The position numbers and the translations under genes are program-made. 64,000 nucleotides of DNA from Haloarcula laminariae. GTDB lineage: Archaea > Halobacteriota > Halobacteria > Halobacteriales > Haloarculaceae. Location: positions 2,108,001-2,172,000 of the forward strand of contig NZ_JAMZFY010000001.1 in assembly GCF_025457605.1 (NCBI RefSeq), read 5' to 3'. The first letter of the stretch is position 1; every line of letters begins with the position of its first letter. The notes beneath the pieces are model-generated. The model did no database searches, had not been told where the DNA came from, and worked only from the letters and a program-made list of their open reading frames with translations. Shown in pieces: positions 7,048 through 16,300 of the stretch.

Positions 7048-8862
7048 ATGCTTGCCTGTTCGGGTCAGGGCGACCAGCGGCGGCTACGGGCACAGTCCGG
7101 GCCGCTCGGGTTTCTGCTCGTCTTCGCGCTGGTCATCGCGGCGACGACGATCATCGTAGCGCTGGGTGCGGGGGCGATAGACGGCACACAGGAGACCCTC
7201 GACACGGAGCGAACGGAGAAGACGATGACGCAGCTCGACTCGCAGGCCGCGCTGGTCGCGCTGGGGAACTCCCAGCGCCAGCGAGTGGACCTCGCGACGG
7301 GGCGGGACTCGACGTACATGGCCGAGGAGGGGGCCGGGCGGATGACGCTGTCGTACAGGAATCAGACGAACGGGAACGAGACGGAGGTGTTCTCGACGGA
7401 GATGGGCCGCATCATCTACGAGACGAACGACGGCACCACCGTCGCCTACCAGGGCGGTGGCGTCTGGCGGTCGGACGGCGACGGTAACTCGGTGATGGTG
7501 TCGCCCCCGGAGTTCCACTACCGCGACGCCACGCTCACGCTGCCGCTGGTGACGGTCGGTTCGTCCGGGTCCATCGGCGACCGCGCCGTCATCTCCGACG
7601 CGAACACCACGCGGTACTTCCCCAATCCAGGCATGAACGGAAACTACACCAATCCCCTGGAGAACGCGCGAGTCGAGGTGTCCGTCACCAGCGCGTACTA
7701 CCGCGCGTGGGGGCGGTATTTCGAGACCCGGACCGACGGCGAAGTGGAGTACGACCACGGAACCGACACGGTGACGCTGGCGCTGGTCACGCCGCTGCAG
7801 AACACGAAGGTTACCTCGGCCACGTCGAGCCTCTCGGCCAGCGGGACCTTCAACCTGAACGGCAACGCCGGGAACCTCTGTAGCCCGACGAAGGTGTACA
7901 TCAACAGCTACAACTCCAGCGGGACCGACGTCGGCTACTGCGCACAGACCCCCAAAAACGAGGGCGACATCGTCTACGGCGGGGATATCGACCTCACCAG
8001 CGGCTCCGGGAGTTCGGACATCCACGGCGACGTCGTCTCCGGCGGGACCATCGACGTCGGGAAGTCGAACGGGAACGGGGCGCCGTTCGTCCACGGGAAC
8101 ATCAGCTACAGTGACCGCTGCGAGAATTCGCGCAACGCCTGTGACAATCGGTCGTCCGGCCAGGTGACCCAGATAAGCGGTATCGACCAGGCGCCGGCCA
8201 TCAACGGCATCGTCCGAACCCAGGTCAACGAGACCCAGTCGAACAACGACAACGGCGACAGCGATCCAATCAGCGGGAACACGCTCGATTCCGGCTCCGT
8301 CGAGCTCACGGCCGGGACCTACTACCTCGAAACCGTCGACGTCGCAACGGACGACCGGGTGACGCTCAACACCACCGACGGCGACATCTTCCTCGCGGTC
8401 GAGGAGAACATCGAGCTCGGGGAGAACGCCACCATGGAGGTCGTCGGTGACGGGACGGTGAGCGTCTACGTCGAGGGCAGCGGCGGCAACGCGAACCAGT
8501 TGTATCTGGGGAAGGGGGCGAACATAACCAACGACGGTGACGACGCCCCGCAGTTCCGGATGTTCGGCCAGGACGACTTCACCGCGACCATCGGTGACGG
8601 CTCCGGCGGGAACCTCGCGAAGTACGTCGGCGTCATATACGCCCCGCCGGGTACGTCCGGCACCGGGACCGTCACGCTGGCAAGCGGCGTCATCTACGGC
8701 GGGGTCCTCACCGGCACCACGACGATAGGCTCCGGTAACGGCGGCTCCATCCACTACGACGAAGCGCTCCGAACACAGCAGGTGCTGGAACAGAGCGAGT
8801 CCATCGTCCGGGTGACGTACATCCACGCCTCGACGAACGAAGTCCGGGTCGAAGACGGCTGA
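7048..8862 (+). CDS. Large pilin-like surface protein (DUF7289-type N-terminal domain plus repetitive beta domain)
   Basis: 604 aa. The N-terminus has RAQSG followed by one hydrophobic helix (LGFLLVFALVIAATTIIVAL), the layout of an archaeal pilin signal. A domain to about residue 250 shares VAYQGGGVWR, then VSPPEFHYR, then SAYYRAWGRYF with the 1276-aa protein at 13301, so the two are paralogous here. The rest (from about residue 270) is Gly/Thr/Asn-rich short beta segments (GTFNLNGNAG, GDIDLTSGSG, SGGTIDVGK, GVIYGGVLTG), suggesting a beta-helix or bactofilin-like ectodomain. I recall the N-terminal family as DUF7289 and the second as DUF7305-like. The start at 7048 is supported by the TATA box. 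Role in a pilus or adhesin is inferred from the neighbours. Confidence 0.7.
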   Translation: MLACSGQGDQRRLRAQSGPLGFLLVFALVIAATTIIVALGAGAIDGTQETLDTERTEKTMTQLDSQAALVALGNSQRQRVDLATGRDSTYMAEEGAGRMTLSYRNQTNGNETEVFSTEMGRIIYETNDGTTVAYQGGGVWRSDGDGNSVMVSPPEFHYRDATLTLPLVTVGSSGSIGDRAVISDANTTRYFPNPGMNGNYTNPLENARVEVSVTSAYYRAWGRYFETRTDGEVEYDHGTDTVTLALVTPLQNTKVTSATSSLSASGTFNLNGNAGNLCSPTKVYINSYNSSGTDVGYCAQTPKNEGDIVYGGDIDLTSGSGSSDIHGDVVSGGTIDVGKSNGNGAPFVHGNISYSDRCENSRNACDNRSSGQVTQISGIDQAPAINGIVRTQVNETQSNNDNGDSDPISGNTLDSGSVELTAGTYYLETVDVATDDRVTLNTTDGDIFLAVEENIELGENATMEVVGDGTVSVYVEGSGGNANQLYLGKGANITNDGDDAPQFRMFGQDDFTATIGDGSGGNLAKYVGVIYAPPGTSGTGTVTLASGVIYGGVLTGTTTIGSGNGGSIHYDEALRTQQVLEQSESIVRVTYIHASTNEVRVEDG

Positions 8863-8970
8863 GACGGTCGGCCGTGCGTTGGTAGCGGGGTGTTCGCACG
8901 CTACGGGCCCGTGAGAGGAGCGGGAACCGAGGACGAGGCGAACCCGGCCCGCCCGTTCCCCGACGCGTGG

Positions 8971-9717
8971 TCAGGACTCGATGCCGACCCGGATGTCGTG
9001 GTGGACCACGTACACCTGGTCGATGTCGCTCCCGGGGTCAAACGTACACTCGATGCCGTCGGTGAGGTCCGTACAGTCAAAGCCCGACTCCTCGAAGTAG
9101 TCGGTCCACAGCGTCGTCCGAGGCGTTCCTCGTAGGGACACGGAGACCCTGCTGACGTCGGTAGCCGTGCTGTTGTACGCGAGAGTCGTCCCCCTGTTTC
9201 GCCCGCGTACGAGTACGGTCGACCCGGCGAGGGACTGCCGGTCCGGACGGTTGAGTCCGACTACCGAGATGAGGACGCGGTCCTCGCTGACGACGAAGGG
9301 CGGGTCAGTTATCCGGACTCCGCCGCCGTTCGAGGTCCGGAACACCGCCCCGGCCTCGTACACCAGCTTCCGGTCTTCGTCGCCGGTGTAGACGAGCGGG
9401 CGTATCTTCCAGCCCTTGCTCCGCCACGTTCCGTCGGCGTCGGTCACGTTCACACGCATCGTGACGTTCTCGCCGGTTGCCATCTGAGCCTCACCGAGGC
9501 TGAGTTCCGTCGCGCGGCTGGGGGCGTCGCGCCGATGGATGTCCGCGAGGTTGTCCGCGAGCACGTCGAAGGCCCGTTCGGCGTTCTCCATCTGCTCGTC
9601 GTTCCGGACATCCTGAAGGGTCCCGAGCCCGCTCACCGAGATTATCCCGACGGTCGAGACGACGAGTGCGAACACCAGCACGTAGCTGACGACCTCGCTG
9701 ACGGCCCGGTCAGACAT
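8971..9717 (-). CDS. Pilin-like protein, set A gene 5 (DUF7289-like)
   Basis: 248 aa. The N-terminus MSDRAVSEVV runs into the hydrophobic helix SYVLVFALVVSTVGIISVSG; the RAVS just before the helix resembles the cleavage site of archaeal prepilin peptidase. The ectodomain contains KLVYEAGAVFR and VRITDPPFV, matching the corresponding protein of set B at 17323 (KLIYENGALFR, VVVRKPPL) and echoing the GGGVWR...VSPPE element of the two large proteins. It is the last gene of a five-gene leftward operon and its start overlaps the previous gene by 8 bp. Probably a minor pilin or pseudopilin. Confidence 0.72.
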   Translation of the reverse strand: MSDRAVSEVVSYVLVFALVVSTVGIISVSGLGTLQDVRNDEQMENAERAFDVLADNLADIHRRDAPSRATELSLGEAQMATGENVTMRVNVTDADGTWRSKGWKIRPLVYTGDEDRKLVYEAGAVFRTSNGGGVRITDPPFVVSEDRVLISVVGLNRPDRQSLAGSTVLVRGRNRGTTLAYNSTATDVSRVSVSLRGTPRTTLWTDYFEESGFDCTDLTDGIECTFDPGSDIDQVYVVHHDIRVGIES

Positions 9718-10147
9718 CGCGCACCTCCAGCTCGCTCCCGGTGTACCGGACCTGCAGGTCGCCCCCGAGGATGGAGCTCTCCGCGAGCGGCGTCTCGACA
9801 GCGAGCCCTATCCGCACAGTCACGTCGGGGTCGGTGGTGCGCAGGACGACCGTCTCGTTGTCGTCGTCCAGCGTGACCCGGTACGGGGCGCCCGTAACCG
9901 AGTTCGAGAACGACCGGTTGGTCCGGACAGTCACGGCGGAGTCGCCGGCTCTGACCAGCCGGTCGGCCCACTCGATGTCCGAGGCTATCTGCTGGCCGGT
10001 GACGGTGAGTTCGTCCCTGATGACCTGCTCGCGCTGGGAGTCGATGTAGGACCCGCCGGCGACGATGAGACCGGTGATGAGCACCGTCGCGATGCCCAGC
10101 GAGAGCACGTAGCTGAGCGTCGTCGAGACCGCGCGCGCGTCAGACAT
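9710..10147 (-). CDS. Pilin-like protein, set A gene 4 (DUF7266-like)
   Basis: 145 aa. MSDARAVSTTLSYVLSLGIA leads into one hydrophobic helix and then GGSYIDSQREQVIRDEL, matching GSSYVDNKREQTVRQGL in set B gene 4. The first two Met-containing codons of the open frame are ignored because MSDARAVS aligns with the set B start. A Thr/Asp-rich beta ectodomain follows (YRVTLDDDNETVVLRTTDPDV). The gene overlaps its upstream neighbour by 8 bp. I recall the family as DUF7266. Confidence 0.7.
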   Translation of the reverse strand: MSDARAVSTTLSYVLSLGIATVLITGLIVAGGSYIDSQREQVIRDELTVTGQQIASDIEWADRLVRAGDSAVTVRTNRSFSNSVTGAPYRVTLDDDNETVVLRTTDPDVTVRIGLAVETPLAESSILGGDLQVRYTGSELEVRDV

Positions 10148-11135
10148 CCGTCTCACCCGGGGCGACCCGAACGTCGGTCTCGTAGCGCAGGTCGGTCGTC
10201 ACGTACGTGTACCGGACCGTCACGTCGTACAGCGCATCGCTGGACTGGAGCGTGGTGTCGAGCGACGGGAGCGCCAGGCCCGCCCCCGGATGGACGACCA
10301 TCGAGAAGTTCCCGGTGATGTTGCCCGCGTTGGCAAAGGAGATGTCGTAGTTGTCCGTCGCTCCGGCCGCGAAGTGGAAGTTCTCGCCGGTCGGACCGGT
10401 GGTGAGCGCGTCACACTCCTCGCCCTGGATGGTCCCCCCCGTCACGTCGATGTGGACCGACGAGACGGTGGGGTCGTGCGTGACCTCGCAGTCCTCGGTC
10501 GTCCTCGTCCCGCTCTCGTTTTTCAGCGTCCTGACGTGAACGGTGTCGGCGTCGACACGCCAGATGCGGGCGCGCCAGCTGTTCTCGTTTCCGCTATCGA
10601 GCCCGTGCTCCTGGACCCGAACGGTAAACGCGCTGGCGTTGTCCGAAGCCGCAATGCCGGTGGCGTCTAGCTCGAAGGCCCGCGTGCCGTTCCCCCCGGC
10701 AACCCTGGTGACGTCCTCGGCGACGGGATACGCGTCCGAGCTGTCGTTGGCGAACGTCGTCCCGTTCGACTGGTAGAGCCGCTTTCCCGCCCTCGACGAG
10801 TCGTACGCGACGTCGACCACGCGGCCCGACCGGGCCCCCTGCCGGCCCGTCTGTTTGGAGATGTTGCTGATGCCGGCGTTCACGGCGGCCGTCAGCGTCG
10901 CGGTCGAGCTGTTGTCGTGGCGGTTCGCCGACCTGACCGCGTCGCCGACGTTCGTCTCGACCATCGCCCGCATCGACAGCGCGTCGCCGCTACCGGTGGT
11001 CTCGCCCCGGCTCGCCAGGTTCTCCGTGAAAATCGCCGAGTTGACGATGAGCGCCAGCGCGACGAAGATGATGGCGAGCGCAAAGGCCGCGACCAGGATA
11101 ATCTGTCCCCGGTCGCCGCCGCTCAGATCCGCCAC
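10140..11135 (-). CDS. Pilin-like protein, set A gene 3 (DUF7261-like)
   Basis: 331 aa starting with GTG. The N-terminus DRGQIILVAAFALAIIFVAL is a charged residue, Gly, Gln, then a long hydrophobic helix; set B gene 3 has DRAQVLLLGGLAIAIVFLT in the same position. After the helix both share a helical block about RAMVETNVGDAVRSAN / REASVERGVRALVREAD and then a Ser/Thr/Asn-rich beta region. Several NxS/T sequons suggest surface glycosylation. It overlaps the upstream gene by 13 bp. I recall the family as DUF7261. Confidence 0.7.
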   Translation of the reverse strand: MADLSGGDRGQIILVAAFALAIIFVALALIVNSAIFTENLASRGETTGSGDALSMRAMVETNVGDAVRSANRHDNSSTATLTAAVNAGISNISKQTGRQGARSGRVVDVAYDSSRAGKRLYQSNGTTFANDSSDAYPVAEDVTRVAGGNGTRAFELDATGIAASDNASAFTVRVQEHGLDSGNENSWRARIWRVDADTVHVRTLKNESGTRTTEDCEVTHDPTVSSVHIDVTGGTIQGEECDALTTGPTGENFHFAAGATDNYDISFANAGNITGNFSMVVHPGAGLALPSLDTTLQSSDALYDVTVRYTYVTTDLRYETDVRVAPGETDV

Positions 11136-11707
11136 GCGACCACCTCCACCCGAACGGTGTTGTAGAGATTGCCGCCGGTGTCGGGCATCGGATAGGTCAC
11201 GTTGGCGGTGCCGACGCTGGTGTCGGTCGGGCGCTCCCGGGCGTCGTACAGCGGGTCGTCGTCCTGTAGCGTCACCGTATGGGTCGCCGTGACAGCGTTG
11301 TCCGTCGGGACGCCGCTGTAGACGTACCGCCGCGTTATCGGTACCCCCTTGTCGTTCTGGAACCGCAAGTAGACGTTGTAAGCGATACCGTTCTCGTTGA
11401 ACGCCCGTTCCAGCATCGCGCCGAAACGGTTCTCCGGGGGCCCCGACGTGTAGAACCGCTGGACGCCCACGTCGTGGAACTGCGCCGAGCTGTTGTTCCA
11501 GTAGAGCACCGCCGGTTTCAACACGCCGCGCTGTGACGCCGCGGCGAGGACGCCCTGCCCGATGGACTGTTGCTGGTCCTCGATGTGCTGGCTGGACGTG
11601 CTCGCCGACAGCGGCGTCACCGCCGTCATCTGCAACGCGAAGACGAGGCTCGACAGCATGAGCAGCCCGGCGACCGTCGCCTCCAGCGTGTGTGCCTGTG
11701 CCCGCAT
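11123..11707 (-). CDS. Pilin-like protein, set A gene 2 (DUF7288-like)
   Basis: 194 aa. MRAQAHTLEATVAGLLMLSS carries the RAQ-plus-hydrophobic-helix pattern; set B gene 2 begins MVSRGQAYTLEGVLAAILVV. Both also share a central ... LYWNNSSAQFHDV / YWNNESDTRE-like strand, a block naming an incoming FxxxLxxxFN helix, and the C-terminal GNLYNTVRVEVVAW / GPLYNVVEVRLVVW. The ATG at 11707 is chosen by alignment with set B; the open frame extends six codons further. The gap to the upstream gene is one base. Confidence 0.72.
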   Translation of the reverse strand: MRAQAHTLEATVAGLLMLSSLVFALQMTAVTPLSASTSSQHIEDQQQSIGQGVLAAASQRGVLKPAVLYWNNSSAQFHDVGVQRFYTSGPPENRFGAMLERAFNENGIAYNVYLRFQNDKGVPITRRYVYSGVPTDNAVTATHTVTLQDDDPLYDARERPTDTSVGTANVTYPMPDTGGNLYNTVRVEVVAWRI

Positions 11708-11708
11708 C

Positions 11709-12311
11709 TTACCACATCTCCACATACAGCGTCACGTCTCGGTTGTCGAGCGAGACGACCCTGACCGAGGTCACCGACGGTTCGGTGTCCGGAAGCGCGT
11801 CCCCGCGACTCAGGACGGTGTCGTCCGTCGGCCCGGTCGTATCACACTCGCCACTCGACGAGCCGACGAGTCCGGTGTCCGGTTCGGAGCTGTCCCAGCA
11901 CAGCAGCTCCTGGCCGGTGCCGGTCAGATTCCCACGGAGGCTGACGTTCACCCGCTGGTTGCTCGTCGCGACGCCGAGCTGTTCTTCGAGCGGCGCGTTC
12001 TGGAACGGACAGCCCGTCGCGTCCCCCTCGAAGAACGTGACCGTACAGTAGCTGTCCAGCGCGTACGGGTCCGAGGGCGACGCCAGCGTCCCGGTCGCGA
12101 GCTGGTCCGCGACTCGGTTCGACGACACCGTCTCGTCCTGCGCGCTCTCGGTGAACGGCGACAGGATGCCCGGGATGAACAGGAAGATGAACAGCAACAC
12201 CGCGAGGAAGACGCTGATACCGATGGCGAAATCGAGCGTCGTCTGTCCGCGCTCACCGCTCCCCGACCCCGGCTGACGGTTCTGTGGCTCGTCACTGCGC
12301 TGTGTTCCCAT
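11709..12311 (-). CDS. Pilin-like protein, set A gene 1 (DUF7287-like)
   Basis: 200 aa. After a short soluble leader, ERGQTTLDFAIGISVFLAVL forms the pilin-type motif; set B gene 1 reads ERGQTTQDFAIGVSVLLVTV. It is the first gene of the five-gene set A. A TATA-like box on the minus strand (cgttattagcc complement, 12364-12374) would start transcription near 12340. The ATG at 12311 is used; a TTG nine codons upstream is possible. Four Cys residues occur in the ectodomain. I recall the family as DUF7287. Confidence 0.72.
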   Translation of the reverse strand: MGTQRSDEPQNRQPGSGSGERGQTTLDFAIGISVFLAVLLFIFLFIPGILSPFTESAQDETVSSNRVADQLATGTLASPSDPYALDSYCTVTFFEGDATGCPFQNAPLEEQLGVATSNQRVNVSLRGNLTGTGQELLCWDSSEPDTGLVGSSSGECDTTGPTDDTVLSRGDALPDTEPSVTSVRVVSLDNRDVTLYVEMW

Positions 12312-12425
12312 GTGAGTTGACCCGTTGTGACCCGACAACTGTTTCGTAATCGACTGTCGTGGACGTTATTAGCCATTGTGGCCGACCCACGCTACCGACT
12401 CCCGTCCCCGTGTTGCTTCGATGGG

Positions 12426-12434
12426 TTTAATAAA
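12426..12434 (+). promoter_or_regulatory. TATA-like box of the tRNA-Ala gene
   Basis: TTTAATAAA lies about 30 bp before the first base of the tRNA, the normal archaeal distance. Confidence 0.55.
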
Positions 12435-12462
12435 GGCCATCGGGTATCGTGTATTGCGTAGC

Positions 12463-12534
12463 GGGCTCGTAGATCAGGGGTAGATCACTCCCTTGGCATG
12501 GGAGAGGCCCCGGGTTCAAATCCCGGCGAGTCCA
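12463..12534 (+). tRNA. tRNA-Ala (anticodon GGC)
   Basis: A 72-base cloverleaf. The acceptor arm GGGCTCG pairs with CGAGTCC and includes the G3-U70 pair that marks alanine tRNAs. The D arm is GATC...GATC, the anticodon stem CTCCC/GGGAG holds the loop TTGGCAT (anticodon GGC, reading GCC codons), and the T arm is CCGGG TTCAAAT CCCGG. The discriminator is A and no CCA is encoded, as usual in haloarchaea. No intron is present. It lies between the two pilin gene sets. Confidence 0.97.
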
Positions 12535-13300
12535 TCTAAAATAAACAGCCGTGACGAAGGACGGCCGACCGCTGTTTTCTCGGCTTTCAGGAACTTACTC
12601 GACCGAATAGGTTTTTCGCTGGCTCCCTCAGCGAACGGAGATGATGAGACGGGCCAGCGCGGGGCTCGCTGTCGGGCGGTTTCTGAGAGGGAAATCTGTC
12701 GCTACAGCACCGACTTCGCCGACCGCTGTCTCGCTCTCGGTTCCGTGGGAGAAGTGGCGGGTTCGACGTTGGCGAGGTCGGCGAGTGCCTGCTAACCATA
12801 GCTGGACTGGGCCGGGATGCTCACCATTGCCGACACCGGGACCTACATCGAGGACGCCGGCTGGTCCGTGCTCGGGTCCGCCCGGGGATATCAACTGCTT
12901 TCCCGACCCCTGCACGCGCTGTGTGAAATCGAGGAAGGGCGGTGTTTTATCACTTTTCCGCTGACGGCGTCGTACCCAGCGAGCAGTCGGTTGTCAAGGC
13001 CCTCGTTGCCGGTGGCCAGAGACCCAGTAGGCTTCATAAGCCACTGGATATCGAGAGATACCCCTCATCTGAGCAGCTGCCTCTCTGGGACTGTCAGTGT
13101 GATACTGTAGTTATCGCCGGACGGCAATCGCGAACAATAACCGGAGTGAAAAGCCGGGCTTAGCAGGCATCTTCGTCGAGAAGTATTCACTTCATTAAAT
13201 GCCGAAAATAGTGACTAGTAGGTGTGTGAGGGGCGTTTTCCGGTATCCAAGATTCGATCAATCGGTAGTTTTTTGTCCGCATAAATTGAGATAGAGTAAG
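12535..13300. other. Gene-less stretch of about 770 bp after the tRNA
   Basis: I see no convincing coding sequence here. The short open frames on both strands lack the acidic composition of neighbouring proteins and match no family I know. Base composition drifts toward A+T after about 13130. A small hairpin (CGCTG...CAGCG, near 12618-12634) is present. The right end contains an AT-rich segment (gcataaatt, 13279-13288) that is probably the promoter of the giant gene at 13301. It could hold decayed genes or an unrecognised RNA. Confidence 0.5.
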
Positions 13301-16300
13301 ATGGGTCACTGGAGTAGCCTCGCGTCCGATAAGGAGGGAGTCTCGAACGTCGTCGCGGTGGTGTTGCTGGTTGGCCTCACGCTGACCGGGGTGGTAATCA
13401 TCCTGGCGACGGGGTGGGTAAGCATCAACGAGACGAACCAGCAGGCCAATATGGAGATCGCCGAGGAGTCGATGCTCCAGATAGATAGCACGCTCGAACA
13501 GAGCGGTGGGGGGAACACGACGATAGATGTCCCAAATGAACTCGATGGCAGGGTGACTGTCTCGAACGACCAGACATACACGTTGACGTTGAACAACAAC
13601 TCGGAATGTTCGACCGGCGCCCGTCCGTTGAGCAGTATCGAGTACGATGACAACGGTCAAGCGGTTGCCTACGAGGGCGGGGGCGTCTGGCGTATGACCG
13701 AGTCGGGAGCGACGACCGTGTCACCGCCGGATGTGGCGTACACGCAGGGGTCGCTGTCCGTTTCCTTCATGAATATTAGTGGTGATATCCAGTCTACCAG
13801 CGAGTTGCGAGTGACCACGAATGCGACTGAGCAGCAGATTCACCAAGCCAATCTCTCGCGAGCGCTGTACACCGAGGGGACCTATACTACGGAGGGCCCC
13901 GACACGGAACCAGTATGTCCCCGGTCACAAGTAGAAAACGCGACACTGACGATTCAGAACAGTCAGTACGCTCGGGCGTGGGCCGAATGGGCTCGCGATA
14001 ACCACAACAGTAGTTTAGTAACAGTGACGGACCCGTCCACCCTGGGTCCCGGCGACACTGTCACCATACAGTATCGTTTAGGCGACGTGTCGCCAACTGA
14101 GTTCACCGTCTCTGACCTTCGGGCGGCGAGAACGTCAAGTAGCGGAAGCGTGACAGTGAAATCCAGAGTGACGAATACAGGGGGCTTGCGAAACAGCCAG
14201 GCTGTCTCGTTCGAATACACACGACAGAACGGGACTGTGATAGCGAGTGAGTCCAAGACCCTTCGGCTCGGGGAAGACGAGAGCACGGTCGTACAGTTCA
14301 ATATCTCTGACTCGGCAGTCGAGAGCGGTACGAACGACATCACTGTCCGTGCAAACAACACCATCACGAGTGAGCTTACCTTCGACAACCGCGATGGTGT
14401 CCCCAACACGGTGCTGGATGCCAGAGACGTGCCGGACAGTGCCGGAGTCGGAGCGGAGCTCGACGGAACCAACGTAACTGTCGAAAACAACGGAAACATG
14501 ACCGCCTTCGAGCGAGTCACGCTGACTGTGGACGGTGACGAGCGGGCGACGTGGGACATCGTCGTCCCACCGAACGGGGAGGAGAACGTGACGGTCGGCG
14601 GCGCGCTCCCGACCGGGAACACCGGGACCCTCGAACTCAGGTTCAGTGGCCGAATCGCGACGAACGGGCCCGAGAGAGACCCATTCATCGTCGGTGAGAG
14701 CGGGTACTTCAGAATCAACTCTGTCTCGCCACCGACCGACGTTGACGCAGGCTCAACGGTGACCGTGAGTACGACGGTCAAAAACACCGGCGCCGAGAGC
14801 CTCGAAGGAGACATCACCATCGAAATCAGAAACGAGGATACGAACTCACAGGTCACGAGTACGACGGAGACGCCTGACCTGCTGGGTACCGCCTCACCGG
14901 CCGGCCCGGAGAGTACGACCGTCTCGCTCGACACCACACTCAACACTATCGGAAACTACAGTTATCAAGTCATAACACCGAACGGTACCCAGTCTGGTCG
15001 ATTCTACGTCGGACCGCAGAGCGGACCGAACTTCGTCATCACCAGTCTGAGCGTCTCCGACAATCCCGTCGACCTCGGCAACCAGACGACTTTCGATGTC
15101 AAACTCACAAACACCGGCACCGAATCGGCGGCACAGACGGTGTGGCTCAACAACAGTGCGACTGATGAGACGATAGACAGCCGACGGGACATCCAACTCG
15201 ACCCGAGCGAGAGTGAATCCGTGAACTGGTCCGTCGTGGCGAACACTGACAGGTTCATCAACGGTACCAACCGTCTCAACGTATCGACGGAGAATGTCAC
15301 CCTCCCGACGACCCTGACCATCAAAGACCCGGACCGGTTCAACGCCGGGGACGGAACGATAACCATCCAGGAGTCGGTGAACGCCTCGATAACCATGGAA
15401 GGGGCCGAACTGGAGTACAACGGCTACAACGGGTATTCCGGCTGGTACGAGACATCCGACCCAATCGTGGTGACGCTGGTAATCGAGAACTCCACGGGAA
15501 CGTACGAGCGGGTACTGTGGGAAGACGTTCCCGGCACGGGTGAAAACGTCAATCAGCCTCTGGCCGAGGCGCGAATGTACCGGGATGACCTCGACAACCC
15601 CTACACCGAGTTCCTCTCGCTGGAACCGGGAACAAACGTCTCACTATACGCGACCAGTTACGAATGCTGGAGAAACGTCGACAGCGGCGTCGACCACAGC
15701 CGTGAAGGCCGGTCGTACGACGGTTACAGGTGCACGGATAGAGGCGATGTCCGACTCGACATAAGCAACGACAGCAAACCGAACAACGTTGATCCGAACT
15801 ACGTGGTCATCCGCGGGGACGGCGACCAGGTACCGAAGTACGACGCGGCCTACGAGGGGCAACTCACTCTGGAACAGATGCTTGGCCCTGGTCAGGTAGA
15901 GGAAGTAGACGGTGAAGGAGTTCTCAACCTCGGCCAGGACGAGGAAGTGTTCCTGTTCGAACTTAGCGACGAGAACGCCTTCCCGGGCAACGAAACGCGA
16001 CCGGTAGTCGGGGACTTCAACGACGCAATCGCGCGGTTCGAAGTGATTAAGAAAAACAGAAATATCAAGACGCCAGCACGGTTCGAAATCATCGATGTAG
16101 ACGTCCCGGCCCGTGTCAACAGCGGCGACACAGCGACGATGGACGTGACGGTTCGAAACAATGGGGGTACCGAGAGCAGTACCCCGCTCAGGATGTCTTT
16201 CGACGGCAACGCCCAAGTCGTGTCCAAAACGACTGACAAGCTCGGCAACAACGAGACTGACACAGTCACGTTTACGCTGGACACCGACTCACGCGCCACG

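Noticed and set aside
7084-8826. Long open frame on the minus strand opposite the 604-aa gene
   Set aside because: Its sequence is Arg/Val/Gly-rich with no fold or motif. High GC creates such frames opposite real acidic genes.
12535-13200. Short frames after the tRNA as candidate small genes
   Set aside because: They have basic, Ser/Pro/Arg-rich composition unlike the neighbouring proteins and no promoter or start signal; none is recognisable.
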